Shown: positions 1 through 8,125 of the stretch, piece by piece
How positions within the stretch are numbered: the first letter of the stretch is position 1
Layout: the number at the start of each line of letters is the position of its first letter
Translations under genes and position numbers: made by a program
Source: Paulinella micropora
Taxonomy: Eukaryota > Cercozoa > Imbricatea > Euglyphida
DNA length: 46,138 nt
Assembly (NCBI GenBank): GCA_009731375.1
Contig: BJOX01000224.1
Span: 108,182 to 154,319 of the forward strand
Direction: 5' to 3'
Notes under the pieces: generated by a model
What the model saw: the letters and a program-made list of their open reading frames with translations, nothing else
What the model was told of the DNA's origin: nothing
The model's database searches: none

Positions 1-474
1 ATAACAGATGACTTAGGAGATTGCTGTAAGATAATAAGAGGAATATGGATTGCTCCTAAATTGTATATGTTAGAATTTACAACGAATGAAGCCTTTCTCC
101 CTTACCTTACTAAGAATGACTTGAAACATAAAGACAAAGGTGTTCATATAATTGAATGCTACGAAAACGAAGGAGTAAAAAAGAGATACTACCACCTTAG
201 AGGTAAGGGGTTGAATTCAAAGGGGCTAAATCCAGCAGTATATGAAAAGATGGATTTAGGCGAAAGCATTGAAAATGTTAGAGATTTTCAAATGAAGAAA
301 ATTCATTTATCACGAAATAGGAAACAGCAAAACATTAACCATTTCAGCATTGTTCATACTATAAACATAAAAAAGAAAGTTAATGAGAATAAATGGTGCG
401 GACGCGAGTTTATCAACAAAAATGATAGTATCCCTAACGGATATCAAACGATGTTTATGAGAAAGCGAAAATGA
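1..474 (+). CDS. Probable protein-primed family B DNA polymerase, C-terminal fragment
   Basis: The frame is open from base 1 to a TGA at 472-474, so the gene runs in from the left and only about 157 residues are visible. An early stretch has a D-x-L-G-D motif followed by an APKLY block, which resembles the C-terminal thumb region of protein-primed polymerases, where an aspartate-rich turn precedes A-P-K-x-Y. A basic K-G-K-G-L segment follows. In Polinton-like viruses this enzyme copies the linear genome from a terminal protein. The polymerase motifs proper lie outside the window, so the call rests on the C-terminal pattern and on the neighbouring integrase, capsid and protease genes. The 3' end lies inside hairpin copy 449-507. 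A different replication protein is possible. Confidence 0.55.
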   Translation: MTDDLGDCCKIIRGIWIAPKLYMLEFTTNEAFLPYLTKNDLKHKDKGVHIIECYENEGVKKRYYHLRGKGLNSKGLNPAVYEKMDLGESIENVRDFQMKKIHLSRNRKQQNINHFSIVHTINIKKKVNENKWCGREFINKNDSIPNGYQTMFMRKRK

Positions 475-507
475 GCATAGCGAATGAAAGCGATGCTCAT
501 AAATATC
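449..507. terminator. Intergenic hairpin of the GATGTTT..AAATATC family (single copy)
   Basis: The arms GATGTTTATGAG (450-461) and CTCATAAATATC (496-507) pair over 12 bp with one G-T wobble. An alternative inner stem, ATGAGCAT/ATGCTCAT, lies within the loop. The hairpin covers the stop codon of the polymerase fragment, which suits a 3'-end or polyadenylation signal. Related copies with different stem bases occur at 5317-5462, 7567-7781 and 9571-9721. Confidence 0.65.
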
Positions 508-556
508 AATTAATTAATTTTTTTTCAATAAATTTTTTACCAGTGTATATAGACCA

Positions 557-844
557 ATGACCACCCTCACCAGACTATGTGAGAAGTTTGAGAAACTCTC
601 TATTGAAAATAAAAAAGAAACATTTTCTCTTACCGATGTTAAAAAGATAATTACTGACGAAATCCAAATGATTGAAAATGCACGGGCAGGCAAGCCAAGG
701 GATATTTTTCCATTCGGTAAGTATAAAGGTAAGAAAATTCAAGATGTTGCTACCATTGACAAACCATATCTAGAATGGGTTATGAAACAGCCGTGGTTTG
801 AGAAATTTACTGACATTAAAAGTGAAGTAAAAAAATACATTTGA
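557..844 (+). CDS. Small protein with ExoX-C / DUF3820-like domain
   Basis: The product is 95 aa. Residues about 45-85 contain F-P-F-G-K-Y-K-G-K-K followed by D-x-x-Y-L-E-W and a K-Q-P-W motif. This is the pattern of the small domain found at the C-terminus of exonuclease X and as stand-alone DUF3820-type proteins in phages and large DNA viruses. Family members are linked to nucleic-acid processing, but the domain alone does not show catalysis. The ATG at 557 is preceded by GTGTATATAGACCA, a TATA-like motif close to the start like those of other genes here. The gene lies between the polymerase fragment and a Cys-rich gene, all on the plus strand. Function is inferred only from the domain. Confidence 0.6.
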   Translation: MTTLTRLCEKFEKLSIENKKETFSLTDVKKIITDEIQMIENARAGKPRDIFPFGKYKGKKIQDVATIDKPYLEWVMKQPWFEKFTDIKSEVKKYI

Positions 845-883
845 TATTTTTGCTAAAAGATTTTTTAAAAATCTTTATATAAG

Positions 884-1357
884 ATGACTGACCTGAACAC
901 AAAACAAGACTACTTAAATGAAATTGACAAATGGAACCTTGACAGCGAAATTAAGAAACCCACGATTAAATGGACTAAGCCTGACATTGTTTCTTTCTAT
1001 GAACAATACAAACCCCGCGACGACAATGTGAAAGTAGTTATTCCATTGGAGGCTACACTAGCAAAAATTATAATGGAGGAACCAAGCACTCCTTTTAAGG
1101 CGACTGATTTAAAAGAGACTGGAATTACCGAAATCAAGGCTAATGTTGGCGAAGAAATAGCGAATGCTACATGTACAGAAGAAGGATGTATATTAAATAA
1201 AGCACCTTGTAAAGAGTGTAAGAAAAAAAATGTGTTATCAGTTTCAATTGACGATGATAGATTTTGCGATGTGGCATGTGTACTTTCATTTCTAGAAAAA
1301 AATGAAGAAATGAATGAAGTTAGAAAAAATAATTTTATCAAGTATTTTAAAAAGTGA
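884..1357 (+). CDS. Cys-rich hypothetical protein with FCS-like zinc finger
   Basis: The product is 157 aa. The N-terminal two thirds are acidic and have no recognised domain. The C-terminal part has clustered cysteines: C-x4-C, then APCKEC, then FCDVAC followed by a hydrophobic and charged helix. The C-x2-C ... F-C-x3-C spacing resembles FCS or MYM-type zinc fingers, which bind protein or nucleic acid in several viral and eukaryotic regulators. TATATAAG sits directly before the ATG at 884. The gene converges on the minus-strand gene at 1462-2700, with a hairpin-rich spacer between them. A role in viral transcription is conceivable but not shown. Confidence 0.5.
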   Translation: MTDLNTKQDYLNEIDKWNLDSEIKKPTIKWTKPDIVSFYEQYKPRDDNVKVVIPLEATLAKIIMEEPSTPFKATDLKETGITEIKANVGEEIANATCTEEGCILNKAPCKECKKKNVLSVSIDDDRFCDVACVLSFLEKNEEMNEVRKNNFIKYFKK

Positions 1358-1445
1358 TATTTGAAAGACAAACCTGCGGGTCGTTTTCAAACACAAACAC
1401 CTTCGGTGTGTTGTGACGTGGTTTCACCACTCACATCGTCTTCAA
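1356..1445. terminator. Bidirectional terminator-like hairpin cluster between convergent genes
   Basis: Directly after the plus-strand stop codon the sequence GATATTTGAAAGAC pairs with GTCGTTTTCAAACA, a divergent member of the viral hairpin family. It is followed by a compact ACACC-TTC-GGTGT hairpin and a GTGGT/ACCAC hairpin, and then a T-rich tract. Genes on both sides end here, so the cluster could end transcription from both directions. Confidence 0.55.
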
Positions 1446-1461
1446 TTTTTTTTTTTTGCTT

Positions 1462-2700
1462 TCATGGGTCTTCTAACCAAGTAAAAGCATACTGAATACT
1501 TATAGTCTGATTTGTAGTAGCCTGTGCTGTTATAGTTAGCCTTTCGCTTGGCAACATATCATCTAAATCATAATCATTAAAATCTATGCTTTGAGCATCA
1601 TTCGTATTAACAAATACAACGGCAATAGTATTTCCACCAGCAATAGTTGCGGTAGTATCAAATGAAACCAGACTTGTATTAGTATTGTTTTCAGCATAGA
1701 CAGCACCAGTAAGGGTAGCATTTTTTATTACTTTAATGATTACACCAGATTTACCATCTGTATTTAAGACATTTAGCCGTCTAGGATACACTATACTATA
1801 ATTAGCAATAGTGTTTCCAATAATATTAGTATTATTCCTCATAGTAAAAGCATGAGTTGCTACATTCGTTGTATTTGCTGTTCTTTCATAAATAAATGGA
1901 ATACCTCTTATGATTTCAGTTCCTTCAATAAAGCATCCAACACTGGCAATTCTAAGATTTTGGATTTGCGGATTAGCACCAACTGCTATAGAAGCCAAGA
2001 ATGGTAAAGTAGTATTATTAAGAGAAGGAGCAGTTTTGCTGTTAGCATATCGTATAGCATGGACTAGTTGAAATAGCCCCGTGTTTGGATTTTCAATATA
2101 AAATGATATCTGACCAAAACCTAAGTATTGGTATTTAATCTGAAATACATTACCCTTACTGAAATCAATGGCTGGTAAGTAATCGCTTCCATCTGCTTTA
2201 TCTACATTCCATTGACTTTGTTTAACATCGGTAATGACATTGGAGTTGTTTAATTGGTATATTTTCATTACACCATTTTCTCTTGAGAAGAAAAATCCGT
2301 CCGTTAAGAAGGAATCACCAATACCTACATAAGATGAATATCCGCCTGCTTCATTTGTATTCCACAAAGCAGTAAATCTGACACATACACCCATACCAGC
2401 ACGATATTTAATTTTCTTTTTTGTTTCAATAAATAATCTTGAACCTCCAACAGCCTGTGTTGTTAGATATGCCATAGCACTCTTTTGCTCTAATGTAGCA
2501 TTAGTAGTGCTTGTGTTCCACTTAGAGGTATTTACATTATACATAAATGTTTCTTGTATAATCGGTGTGTATTGTGATGTTGCTAATTCGCCAAACGCTG
2601 TTTTTTCAACATTAGTCTCAAGAAACCCATCATGCCCGACCCTGACGTTTATAAATTCTCCGTCTGGATTTTGTGCGATTAAATTTCTCTGGTGGGACAT
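1462..2700 (-). CDS. Hypothetical virion surface / fibre-like protein
   Basis: The product is 412 aa and the reading frame is intact, which is unusual in this provirus. It is rich in Asn, Thr and Ser, with alternating beta-strand-like segments and no transmembrane helix or signal peptide. The N-terminus (a short leader, then an I-N-V-R-V-G-H-D-G-F-L-E segment) is typical of phage or giant-virus style structural proteins. The middle has concanavalin/lectin-like patterns such as G-G-Y-S-S-Y-V-G-I-G. The position next to the MCP gene and the composition suggest a capsid-associated or receptor-binding protein. I do not recognise a named family. The start is supported by GATAATATAG shortly upstream of the ATG at 2700. 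Confidence 0.5.
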   Translation of the reverse strand: MSHQRNLIAQNPDGEFINVRVGHDGFLETNVEKTAFGELATSQYTPIIQETFMYNVNTSKWNTSTTNATLEQKSAMAYLTTQAVGGSRLFIETKKKIKYRAGMGVCVRFTALWNTNEAGGYSSYVGIGDSFLTDGFFFSRENGVMKIYQLNNSNVITDVKQSQWNVDKADGSDYLPAIDFSKGNVFQIKYQYLGFGQISFYIENPNTGLFQLVHAIRYANSKTAPSLNNTTLPFLASIAVGANPQIQNLRIASVGCFIEGTEIIRGIPFIYERTANTTNVATHAFTMRNNTNIIGNTIANYSIVYPRRLNVLNTDGKSGVIIKVIKNATLTGAVYAENNTNTSLVSFDTTATIAGGNTIAVVFVNTNDAQSIDFNDYDLDDMLPSERLTITAQATTNQTISIQYAFTWLEDP

Positions 2701-2772
2701 TGTAGGTCTATATTATCAAAAAAATAAATTAAGTATCAAAACTAATAATTACCTCTTACCTAACAGGCGGAG

Positions 2773-3297
2773 TTATGAAATTGTAATCATATTTGCCTTA
2801 ACCTGAACCTCCCGCTGAGTAATGGCCACGGTGTAATGGTTGTAGGCAGCAGCCACAGTGGTCGCAATAAACTCCCATCGTCGCTCAGTATCAAGACTTA
2901 AACCGCTAATTTCATTTTGGTCTTTACTCCATAGCGGGCGGGTATTATCCCAAGTATCCACCCAGAACCAGTTGTATTTATACACATCGTTATTCAACAA
3001 GGCAGAACCCTCAATCTTTGGCTTCAGGTACATATAGTCTTCTTCAGTTGCACAGTCAATGTTGAAATCTTGCTGGCGGGCGCCGTGTAGAGTAGTGTAA
3101 AAATTGACAACCTAAACGGCGGCACGGTTATCGTTGTCATAAGCTGTGTTCTTCCTTTCTTCAGTGTTAAAAACAGAGTGATAAATCTTCTTCAAACGGC
3201 GACCGTGGCCTCTGTCAAATCGCATAATAATATTTTGGGATGAGCTTGAGGGTGTGGTATTCTTGTAAACATATGGATAATCAATATTGAAGCTCAT
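2773..3297 (-). pseudogene. Major capsid protein, C-terminal part with an in-frame TAG
   Basis: Two open stretches in one frame (3297-3112 and 3108-2773, transcription order) are separated only by a TAG at about 3109-3111. The first contains R-F-D-R-G-H-G-R-R-L-K-K-I, a motif reminiscent of the central part of double jelly-roll capsid proteins. The second ends in a Trp-rich block (WFWVDTWDN) and a beta-rich tail. Together with 3762-4400 it makes a broken MCP gene. The stop may be a real mutation or a base-call error. At its 5' end the frame runs out near 3330, where a GATA tract and a retrotransposon fragment begin. MCP identity is inferred from motif style, position beside the penton and gene order. 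Confidence 0.55.
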
Positions 3298-3328
3298 ACC
3301 TTCGGGGCTAGCAATCTTCTGTTGAATT

Positions 3329-3385
3329 GATTAGATATATATAGTTAGATAGATAGATAGATAGATTAGATAGATAGATAATAGG
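3329..3385. repeat. GATA/TAGA microsatellite inside the capsid gene
   Basis: An imperfect (TAGA)n tract of the type that dominates the host introns. It lies at the point where the MCP frame stops and a retrotransposon fragment begins. This is the only host-style tetranucleotide tract inside the viral region. Confidence 0.9.
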
Positions 3386-3663
3386 TGGGGACTTGAGGAT
3401 GGTACAATAGTACAATATCCCCGACCTGGAACTTGATCTGATCCAAGTGCGCTTGTCGCACCCCTTCAGCATCAGTCTTTCGGCGCTCCGCCTCTCTATG
3501 CGCCCTGACTATTTGTTCCGCCTCCATCTTCACTCTAAGTCTCATCCCAAACAACTCATCCGCATCCGCCCAAGTGTCTTTTGGGTGAAGGAGCGAAGTC
3601 GGGATATCAGGCTCACGCCCATATACTAACTGATATGGCGAGATTGAGCTCTTCGAGCCTCCT
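3366..3663 (-). mobile_element. Ty3/gypsy-type integrase C-terminal fragment
   Basis: On the minus strand the translation from the gap edge reads S-I-S-P-Y-Q-L-V-Y-G-R-E-P, then I-P-T. It continues through a charged helix (R-x-K-M-E-A-E-Q-I-V-R-A-H) to F-Q-V-G-D-I-V-L-L-Y. SPYQLVYGREP-x-x-P and the later VGD-x-VLLY are hallmarks of the region after the integrase core in Ty3/gypsy polyproteins. It is GC-richer than the viral genes around it. It is cut by the N gap on one side and runs into a GATA tract on the other, so this is either a nested insertion or a scaffolding chimera. Confidence 0.7.
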
Positions 3664-3761
3664 NNNNNNNNNNNNNNNNNNNNNNNNNNNNNNNNNNNNN
3701 NNNNNNNNNNNNNNNNNNNNNNNNNNNNNNNNNNNNNNNNNNNNNNNNNNNNNNNNNNNNN
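3664..3761. other. Assembly gap (98 N)
   Basis: Unknown sequence between the gypsy fragment and the N-terminal part of the capsid gene. Confidence 1.
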
Positions 3762-4400
3762 GCTCCACTTCCCACAAGATACTTCGCCTCGTTGTAATTA
3801 ACATTTACGGCGGATAGTGCTCCAACTCCAGTCGTTAGAGCGGCATCATCATGACGACGAGCAGAAATCACGGGCTCACGCAATAGATTCTGAGTAGAGG
3901 CGGCAACATCGTTAGCACCATCCGTGGCCGCACGAAAGGCTGTTCTAGTTGCTTCAACAGCACTAATGTTAATCAAGCCGTTAGCATTACACTTTTGGAG
4001 CATACACCCCCAACCACTAGTTAGGAAGGTCTAAGAAATCCTTCAAGCTCATTTCTGGTTTCCACAGCATCTTAGTTACCATTCTGAGATGGTTAAGGTC
4101 GCACAGATAAACACCGCTACGGGTCTGAAGTTGTATCTGGCTAATTTGTGAAAGGCAGTCCATAAAAATTCTAGTATAAGTGTTGGCAGGAGCCGCTTTC
4201 ATAGTATAAGTAAAACTCAAATAAGACCTAGCGAGATTAAAAGGTCTGCTAATAAGGTCAAAACTTCGTTCTTGTCCGCCAGCAGTGGTGACTTCAAATG
4301 TTCCAGAACCCTCACAAGGGGCGAGTTTATTCAAACGATAAAAAGCACTGATGTAGTCAGTCTTACTGAAGTCTAATTCTCCGCCGTGTTGAGTTGGCAT
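3762..4400 (-). pseudogene. Major capsid protein, N-terminal part, frameshifted
   Basis: The frame from ATG 4400 runs 127 codons to a TAG near 4017. A second frame then continues from about 4030 to the gap with no break in protein-like composition, including a long Ala/Thr-rich helix-like stretch. The first part has the layout expected for the N-terminus of a double jelly-roll capsid protein: F-S-K-T-D-Y-I, then R-S-F-D-L-I-S-R-P-F-N-L, then S-Y-L-S-F-T-Y. The MCP forms the trimeric capsomers of the icosahedral virion. A single indel near 4017-4030 would explain the frame change. The rest of the gene lies at 2773-3297, beyond a gap and a retroelement fragment. Confidence 0.6.
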
Positions 4401-4491
4401 TTTGTTTTAGGTTTTTTTGGCAGTTGTGAAAATGAACTAATTCACCAGAATATATTTATAGAAAAAATAAATAATTCTAAAATTAAATTAA

Positions 4492-5304
4492 TTACATCAC
4501 CTTTAACAAATAAAAAAATGATGTAAATAAATTAAAATAATTAGTCTCTCTGTAAATTAATAATGTCATAACAATACCCAAACCATTAAGATTTATAGCC
4601 TGATCGTTTTCGTCTGTAAGATAAAACCTATATACATTATTTAAACTAGTTGATAATTTCTTACCATACTCCGACCCACTTCCGTCGTATATAACGGCTC
4701 CAAATGGAATTTCGTTGGCAGTGTATATTTCTTGTAGCACATGATTATCTCCTTCACCAACTAAGTCCGATTGAAGGTATAAAGTCTTTTCGCCAGTTAG
4801 AATAACTACGTTCGGCGATTTAATAAAATCAGTAGCGAAGAAATATGTTGAATTTCTATCAAAACCCATAACCTCGTGAATACGGGTATCACCATCAAAT
4901 ATAAACCGCGGTTGAATTCCCTTATTCTCTGACACACTGAATGTTAATTTGCCATCCTCTGGGTCTATGTTGGTATTATTACTGGATACAACATAAGTAT
5001 AATTATTTGGGCTGTCTGCGGTTAGCACCTCCGACAACTTATTTTTTAGATTGTTCATTGTGTAGTTTCCCTCAGGTATCGTAATTAAAGCCTCATACCC
5101 GTCTTCGCTAAGAGTAAAAGTATTATATGGTGAAGCCACAGAGTAATACGATTTCGGCACATAAATATGAAGTATTTTACAATGTGTGGGATTGTCTAGC
5201 CCCTTCATATTGACTTCGTGCGTAAAGTCGCTATCTGTGCCTGTTATTCGGCTTTTGCTATTTACGTAATAGATACCCGAACTTCTTCCTCCCTTATACT
5301 CCAT
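4492..5304 (-). CDS. Penton / minor capsid protein (single jelly-roll)
   Basis: The product is 270 aa and the frame is intact. The N-terminus reads Y-V-N-S-K-S-R-I-T-G-T-D-S-D-F, followed by V-P-K-S-Y-Y-x-V, then I-P-E-G-N-Y-T and L-x-x-x-L, then M-G-F-D, and later L-x-L-x-S-D-L-V. This order matches penton (minor capsid) proteins of Polinton-like viruses and virophages, which form the pentameric vertices. It is directly upstream of the MCP gene on the same strand, as in related elements. CTATAATATAACA precedes the ATG at 5304, matching the TATA-like start motif of other viral genes. The hydrophobic C-terminal tail (F-F-Y-L-L) is slightly unusual. Confidence 0.75.
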   Translation of the reverse strand: MEYKGGRSSGIYYVNSKSRITGTDSDFTHEVNMKGLDNPTHCKILHIYVPKSYYSVASPYNTFTLSEDGYEALITIPEGNYTMNNLKNKLSEVLTADSPNNYTYVVSSNNTNIDPEDGKLTFSVSENKGIQPRFIFDGDTRIHEVMGFDRNSTYFFATDFIKSPNVVILTGEKTLYLQSDLVGEGDNHVLQEIYTANEIPFGAVIYDGSGSEYGKKLSTSLNNVYRFYLTDENDQAINLNGLGIVMTLLIYRETNYFNLFTSFFYLLKVM

Positions 5305-5316
5305 TGTTATATTATA

Positions 5317-5462
5317 GATAGTTTAGAATTGCGCTTCGTGCTTTCGCACTCTCACTTATTCTAAACCATCGTTTTTTTATTTGGGAAAAAATTAATCGGT
5401 TTTCGATGTTTATCAACAAACGAGAATGAGTGAAACGAATGAGAGTGTAGTTGATAAATATC
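5317..5462. terminator. Facing pair of covarying hairpins (cassette 1)
   Basis: Copy A has arms GATAGTTTAGAAT (5317-5329) and ATTCTAAACCATC (5358-5370), with an inner GTGC/GCAC hairpin. Copy B has arms GATGTTTATCAAC (5405-5417) and GTTGATAAATATC (5450-5462). A T/A-rich spacer separates them. The loop of copy B resembles the reverse complement of the loop of copy A, so the two are the same element in opposite orientation. The cassette fills the space between the 3' end of the protease gene and the start of the penton gene. Confidence 0.75.
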
Positions 5463-5464
5463 TT

Positions 5465-5931
5465 TTATAAATAGGTGTCAAAACCATACCCGTTCTGTGC
5501 TTTTAATTTTTCTGCTTCTTCTTCTTTTAAGTCTGTGAAACCCGAACTAAACTTAAACCTCTTTCCTTTCGCCCGCTCCATTAAAAATCTCATACTATGC
5601 CAACCGCACGTGTCTGAGGTGTTTGATTGTTGCTTTACTTGATTGACCTTCATTAACAAATAACTATCGGGATGGCTTTTGTCTATTAGTTGTTTCATTT
5701 GTTGTTGAAAGTCTTCTGTTGGCTCGTAAAGTGCTAATGGGTCATACACTTCAACACTCCTGTCTTTATCTAGACTTATCCATACTGCTATCCAATGAGA
5801 CCCCGCTTGTTTGTGATTGTCCAAATTCATGATAAATCCGTATCGTTTTCTGCTTCCTGGCTTCAACTTGTAAATTTCATCACTGGCTATCGCTCCGAGA
5901 TACCATCCATATTTTTCATTATATCATCTAT
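5465..5931 (-). CDS. Adenain-type cysteine protease (maturation protease), start unclear
   Basis: The frame contains G-S-H-W-I-A-V-W (catalytic His), then E-V-Y-D-P (acidic residue), and D-T-C-G-W-H-S (catalytic Cys), in the H-D-C order of adenovirus protease / Ulp1-like C5 peptidases. Such proteases process virion precursors in Polintons, virophages and adenoviruses. The conserved N-terminal block (W-Y-L-G-A-I-A-S-D-E) lies upstream of any ATG in this frame, which opens after a TGA near 5932. It overlaps the end of the preceding gene in the -1 frame. Translation may therefore begin at a non-ATG codon, use frameshifting, or be broken by an indel. The C-terminus ends normally with TAA. Confidence 0.75.
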
Positions 5932-6237
5932 TTCATTAGTCATTAAACCGCGACCCTCTCCCTCCTGCTGATATTCATCAACTACACTCTCATTCGTTTC
6001 ACTCATTCTCGCTTGTTGATGAACATCGTCTATGGTTTTTTTAATATTACTCGCCCCATCAATGTTTACGATCCGCTCGGTAGTCGCAGACGTTGGTAGC
6101 GGCGTCTCCGCGACGCTCGGGGTTAGCGGTTGGGGCATTCCCTCGTCAATATTCAAATCATTTGAAACTTGTTTATCTACATTTGGGTCTATAGTCATTT
6201 TGCTAGTTAGAGTTTTTACAAAGTCCTTTTTATTCAT
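5887..6237 (-). CDS. Hypothetical acidic protein upstream of the protease
   Basis: The product is 116 aa, acidic and Thr/Asn-rich, with no membrane segment and no recognised domain. Its ATG overlaps the TGA of the upstream coiled-coil gene by four bases (ATGA), and its 3' end overlaps the protease frame. Three genes (7613 to 5465) thus form a tightly packed co-directional cluster. If the protease needs a frameshift, this protein could be its N-terminal extension. Confidence 0.5.
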   Translation of the reverse strand: MNKKDFVKTLTSKMTIDPNVDKQVSNDLNIDEGMPQPLTPSVAETPLPTSATTERIVNIDGASNIKKTIDDVHQQARMSETNESVVDEYQQEGEGRGLMTNEIDDIMKNMDGISER

Positions 6238-7613
6238 TGTGTGCCTCCAATCATTGCGGGATAGATATTTTTTAAAATTATTTTTATTGAAAATACCTTA
6301 TCAATTAATTCTTCTAATGTCTTCGCTCCAGTGTCTACGCGACGCTTGGGGGTATGGTAGGGGGTGAAATCCCCTCCAGTCCCTTTTTGTTTAACATCTC
6401 CAACATTTTGGAGATACCCCATAAACTCTTCATATCTAGCATAATCCGCTACTTTTCTTTTTACGTTTTCCTTTTCATTTCCAACATCAATATTAAACCT
6501 TTTAATCATGTTAATTATCCACTTTGAAGTGTCTTTGTAATTTAATTTTTTATGTCCATCACTATCTAGTCTCTTTTTTAAAGCCTGTGCTAACTCTTTT
6601 ATAGTAATTTTTGGGTGATAAGTTTTTGAAAATGCAGAGATTAAAAATTGATTAATTTGTAAATTTTCAAAATGCTTACCCTTTTCTTCTGCTTTCTTTT
6701 CTTCCTTTTCAAGTTTTTCTTTATATTCTTCTGCTAACTTTTTCTGTTCCTCTAAAGATGTCGCTGTGGCTATAGCCGTCTGAATATCTTGACTGGCTTT
6801 TTGTAAGTCTTTACGACTCATCTTTTTTATGAACTTATCTGTATATCCTGCTAATTTCAGTGTTTCAATATCTTTCTGCTTTTGCTTTTTTTCTTCCTCA
6901 TATTGCTCTTTCGTTTTCAATGGTGCTTCATCTCCTAAATTAGGTAATGGCGGTGCTTGTGGTGGTGCTCCTAATGGCGGTGCTTGTGGCTGTCCCTGCT
7001 GCGGTGGCATAATATATTGATATTGTGGTGGCGGTGGTAATGCTTGTATCCTATTTTTTCTGTCTTCTTCATATTTTACATCTTCTATGAGTTTTTGCTC
7101 CCTTCTTAGTTCTCTGGCTTTTTGTTCTTGTCGTTCATTAATATCCGCTAGTTCTCTTTTATGTTCCCTATCCATTATATCTTGTCTTTCCTTAGCATCT
7201 GCTATGCCTTTTCTTTCTAGCCTTTTCTTTTCTTCTTCTATCTCATCCCTTTTCTTCTTTTCCTTTGCTTCCTCATAATGTATTAACTCATATTTCTTTT
7301 GTAAGTTGCTTTGTATCTGGTTTCGGTTCTCGTGTTCAAGACGATTGAAATCAAATTTGATTATTTTTTCCCTTGGCTTGCGACTAGCCCTTTGCGACTT
7401 TGGCTTATTACCAATATATTTCATAAAAAGTTTAACAATTTGTAATGTGCTTAAATCATTTGTTTTCTTACCAAAATTAAGATAATATTTTTTACCCTTC
7501 TGGATAATATAAGGCCTCCCGCTCTTATTTCTATAAACCCGCGGGGGTCTTACCTTAGCCTTTGATATTTTAGAATTGCGTGATATTTTAGAATTGCGCT
7601 TCATGCTTCGCAT
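6234..7613 (-). CDS. Coiled-coil protein with Pro-rich hinge (structural or scaffold candidate)
   Basis: The product is up to 459 aa. A basic N-terminus includes a tandem RNSKIS repeat. A V-Y-R-N-K-S-G-R-P-Y-I / K-Y-Y-L-N-F-G patch follows, then a long Glu/Lys/Arg coiled coil (about residues 100-190). A proline/glutamine hinge (P-P-P-P-Q-Y.., A-P-P-L-G-A-P-P) comes next, then a second charged helix and a helical C-terminal domain. No enzymatic motif is visible. Proteins of this size and make-up occur beside capsid and protease genes in Polinton-like viruses, but I do not recognise a family. A second in-frame ATG at 7604 is nearer the tandem repeat. The start region lies inside a hairpin of the intergenic family, so 5' UTR structure may influence expression. 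Confidence 0.55.
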   Translation of the reverse strand: MRSMKRNSKISRNSKISKAKVRPPRVYRNKSGRPYIIQKGKKYYLNFGKKTNDLSTLQIVKLFMKYIGNKPKSQRASRKPREKIIKFDFNRLEHENRNQIQSNLQKKYELIHYEEAKEKKKRDEIEEEKKRLERKGIADAKERQDIMDREHKRELADINERQEQKARELRREQKLIEDVKYEEDRKNRIQALPPPPQYQYIMPPQQGQPQAPPLGAPPQAPPLPNLGDEAPLKTKEQYEEEKKQKQKDIETLKLAGYTDKFIKKMSRKDLQKASQDIQTAIATATSLEEQKKLAEEYKEKLEKEEKKAEEKGKHFENLQINQFLISAFSKTYHPKITIKELAQALKKRLDSDGHKKLNYKDTSKWIINMIKRFNIDVGNEKENVKRKVADYARYEEFMGYLQNVGDVKQKGTGGDFTPYHTPKRRVDTGAKTLEELIDKVFSIKIILKNIYPAMIGGTQ

Positions 7614-7781
7614 TACCGCTTATTCTAAAACATCCATTTTTTATTTTAGAAAAAATAATGGACTATGATATTTCAGAATTGCATTTCATTAACTAACCCT
7701 TCGATGTTTGACAAATATCTCAAACAAGTTTGAGATTACGAGTATGAGCAAAGCGAATGAGAGTGAAATTGTCAAATATCA
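7567..7781. terminator. Facing pair of covarying hairpins (cassette 2), with an internal tandem copy
   Basis: Left copy: GATATTTTAGAAT arms, present twice in tandem, face ATTCTAAAACATC. Right copy: CGATGTTTGACAA (about 7702-7714) faces TTGTCAAATATC (7770-7781), with an additional ATCTCAAAC/GTTTGAGAT hairpin inserted in its loop. An orphan half-copy (GATATTTCAGAATTGC) lies near 7665. The stems differ from those of cassettes 1 and 3 on both arms. The left copy runs into the coding start of the coiled-coil gene, so the tandem arm encodes the repeated RNSKIS. Confidence 0.7.
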
Positions 7782-7792
7782 TCAGCGAAACT

Positions 7793-8092
7793 TTACAGCC
7801 CCTCCTCGTTGCTTACCATAACAAGTTTTGCAGCAGTTGAACCAATACGAGACGCATATGGAACCCCGACATCGCCAAGGGCATTAGCGGTCTTTGAAAT
7901 AATCTTGTTATCGCGAAGGAACTTATTAACAGCCATTGCGGTTTTCCCGACCTTAGCCCAGTTAATCTTTCCTCCCTTTTGACCGCATCCCTTCTTCTTA
8001 GTTTTCTTTTTTCCTCCCTTCTGTGGCATTGATGGATTGTATCCGATTTTATATCCTGATGGATGTGAAATTATCACTGGTGATACTGGCAT
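7793..8092 (-). CDS. Small basic Gly/Lys-rich virion protein
   Basis: The product is 99 aa. A hydrophobic N-terminus (P-V-I-I-S-H-P-S-G-Y-K-I-G-Y) leads into a Lys/Gly-rich segment (Q-K-G-G-K-K-K-T-K-K-K-G). A helix-forming C-terminal part follows: FLRDNKIISKTANALGD, then V-P-Y-A-S. Small Lys/Gly-rich proteins with a helical tail are common in adenoviruses, Polinton-like viruses and virophages, where they act as core or capsid-lining components. The role here is by analogy only. The start is preceded by GTATTATAC, and the gene lies between the ATPase and the coiled-coil gene on the same strand. Confidence 0.55.
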   Translation of the reverse strand: MPVSPVIISHPSGYKIGYNPSMPQKGGKKKTKKKGCGQKGGKINWAKVGKTAMAVNKFLRDNKIISKTANALGDVGVPYASRIGSTAAKLVMVSNEEGL

Positions 8093-8125
8093 GTATAATA
8101 CAGAAAAATAATTGATTAAATTTTT

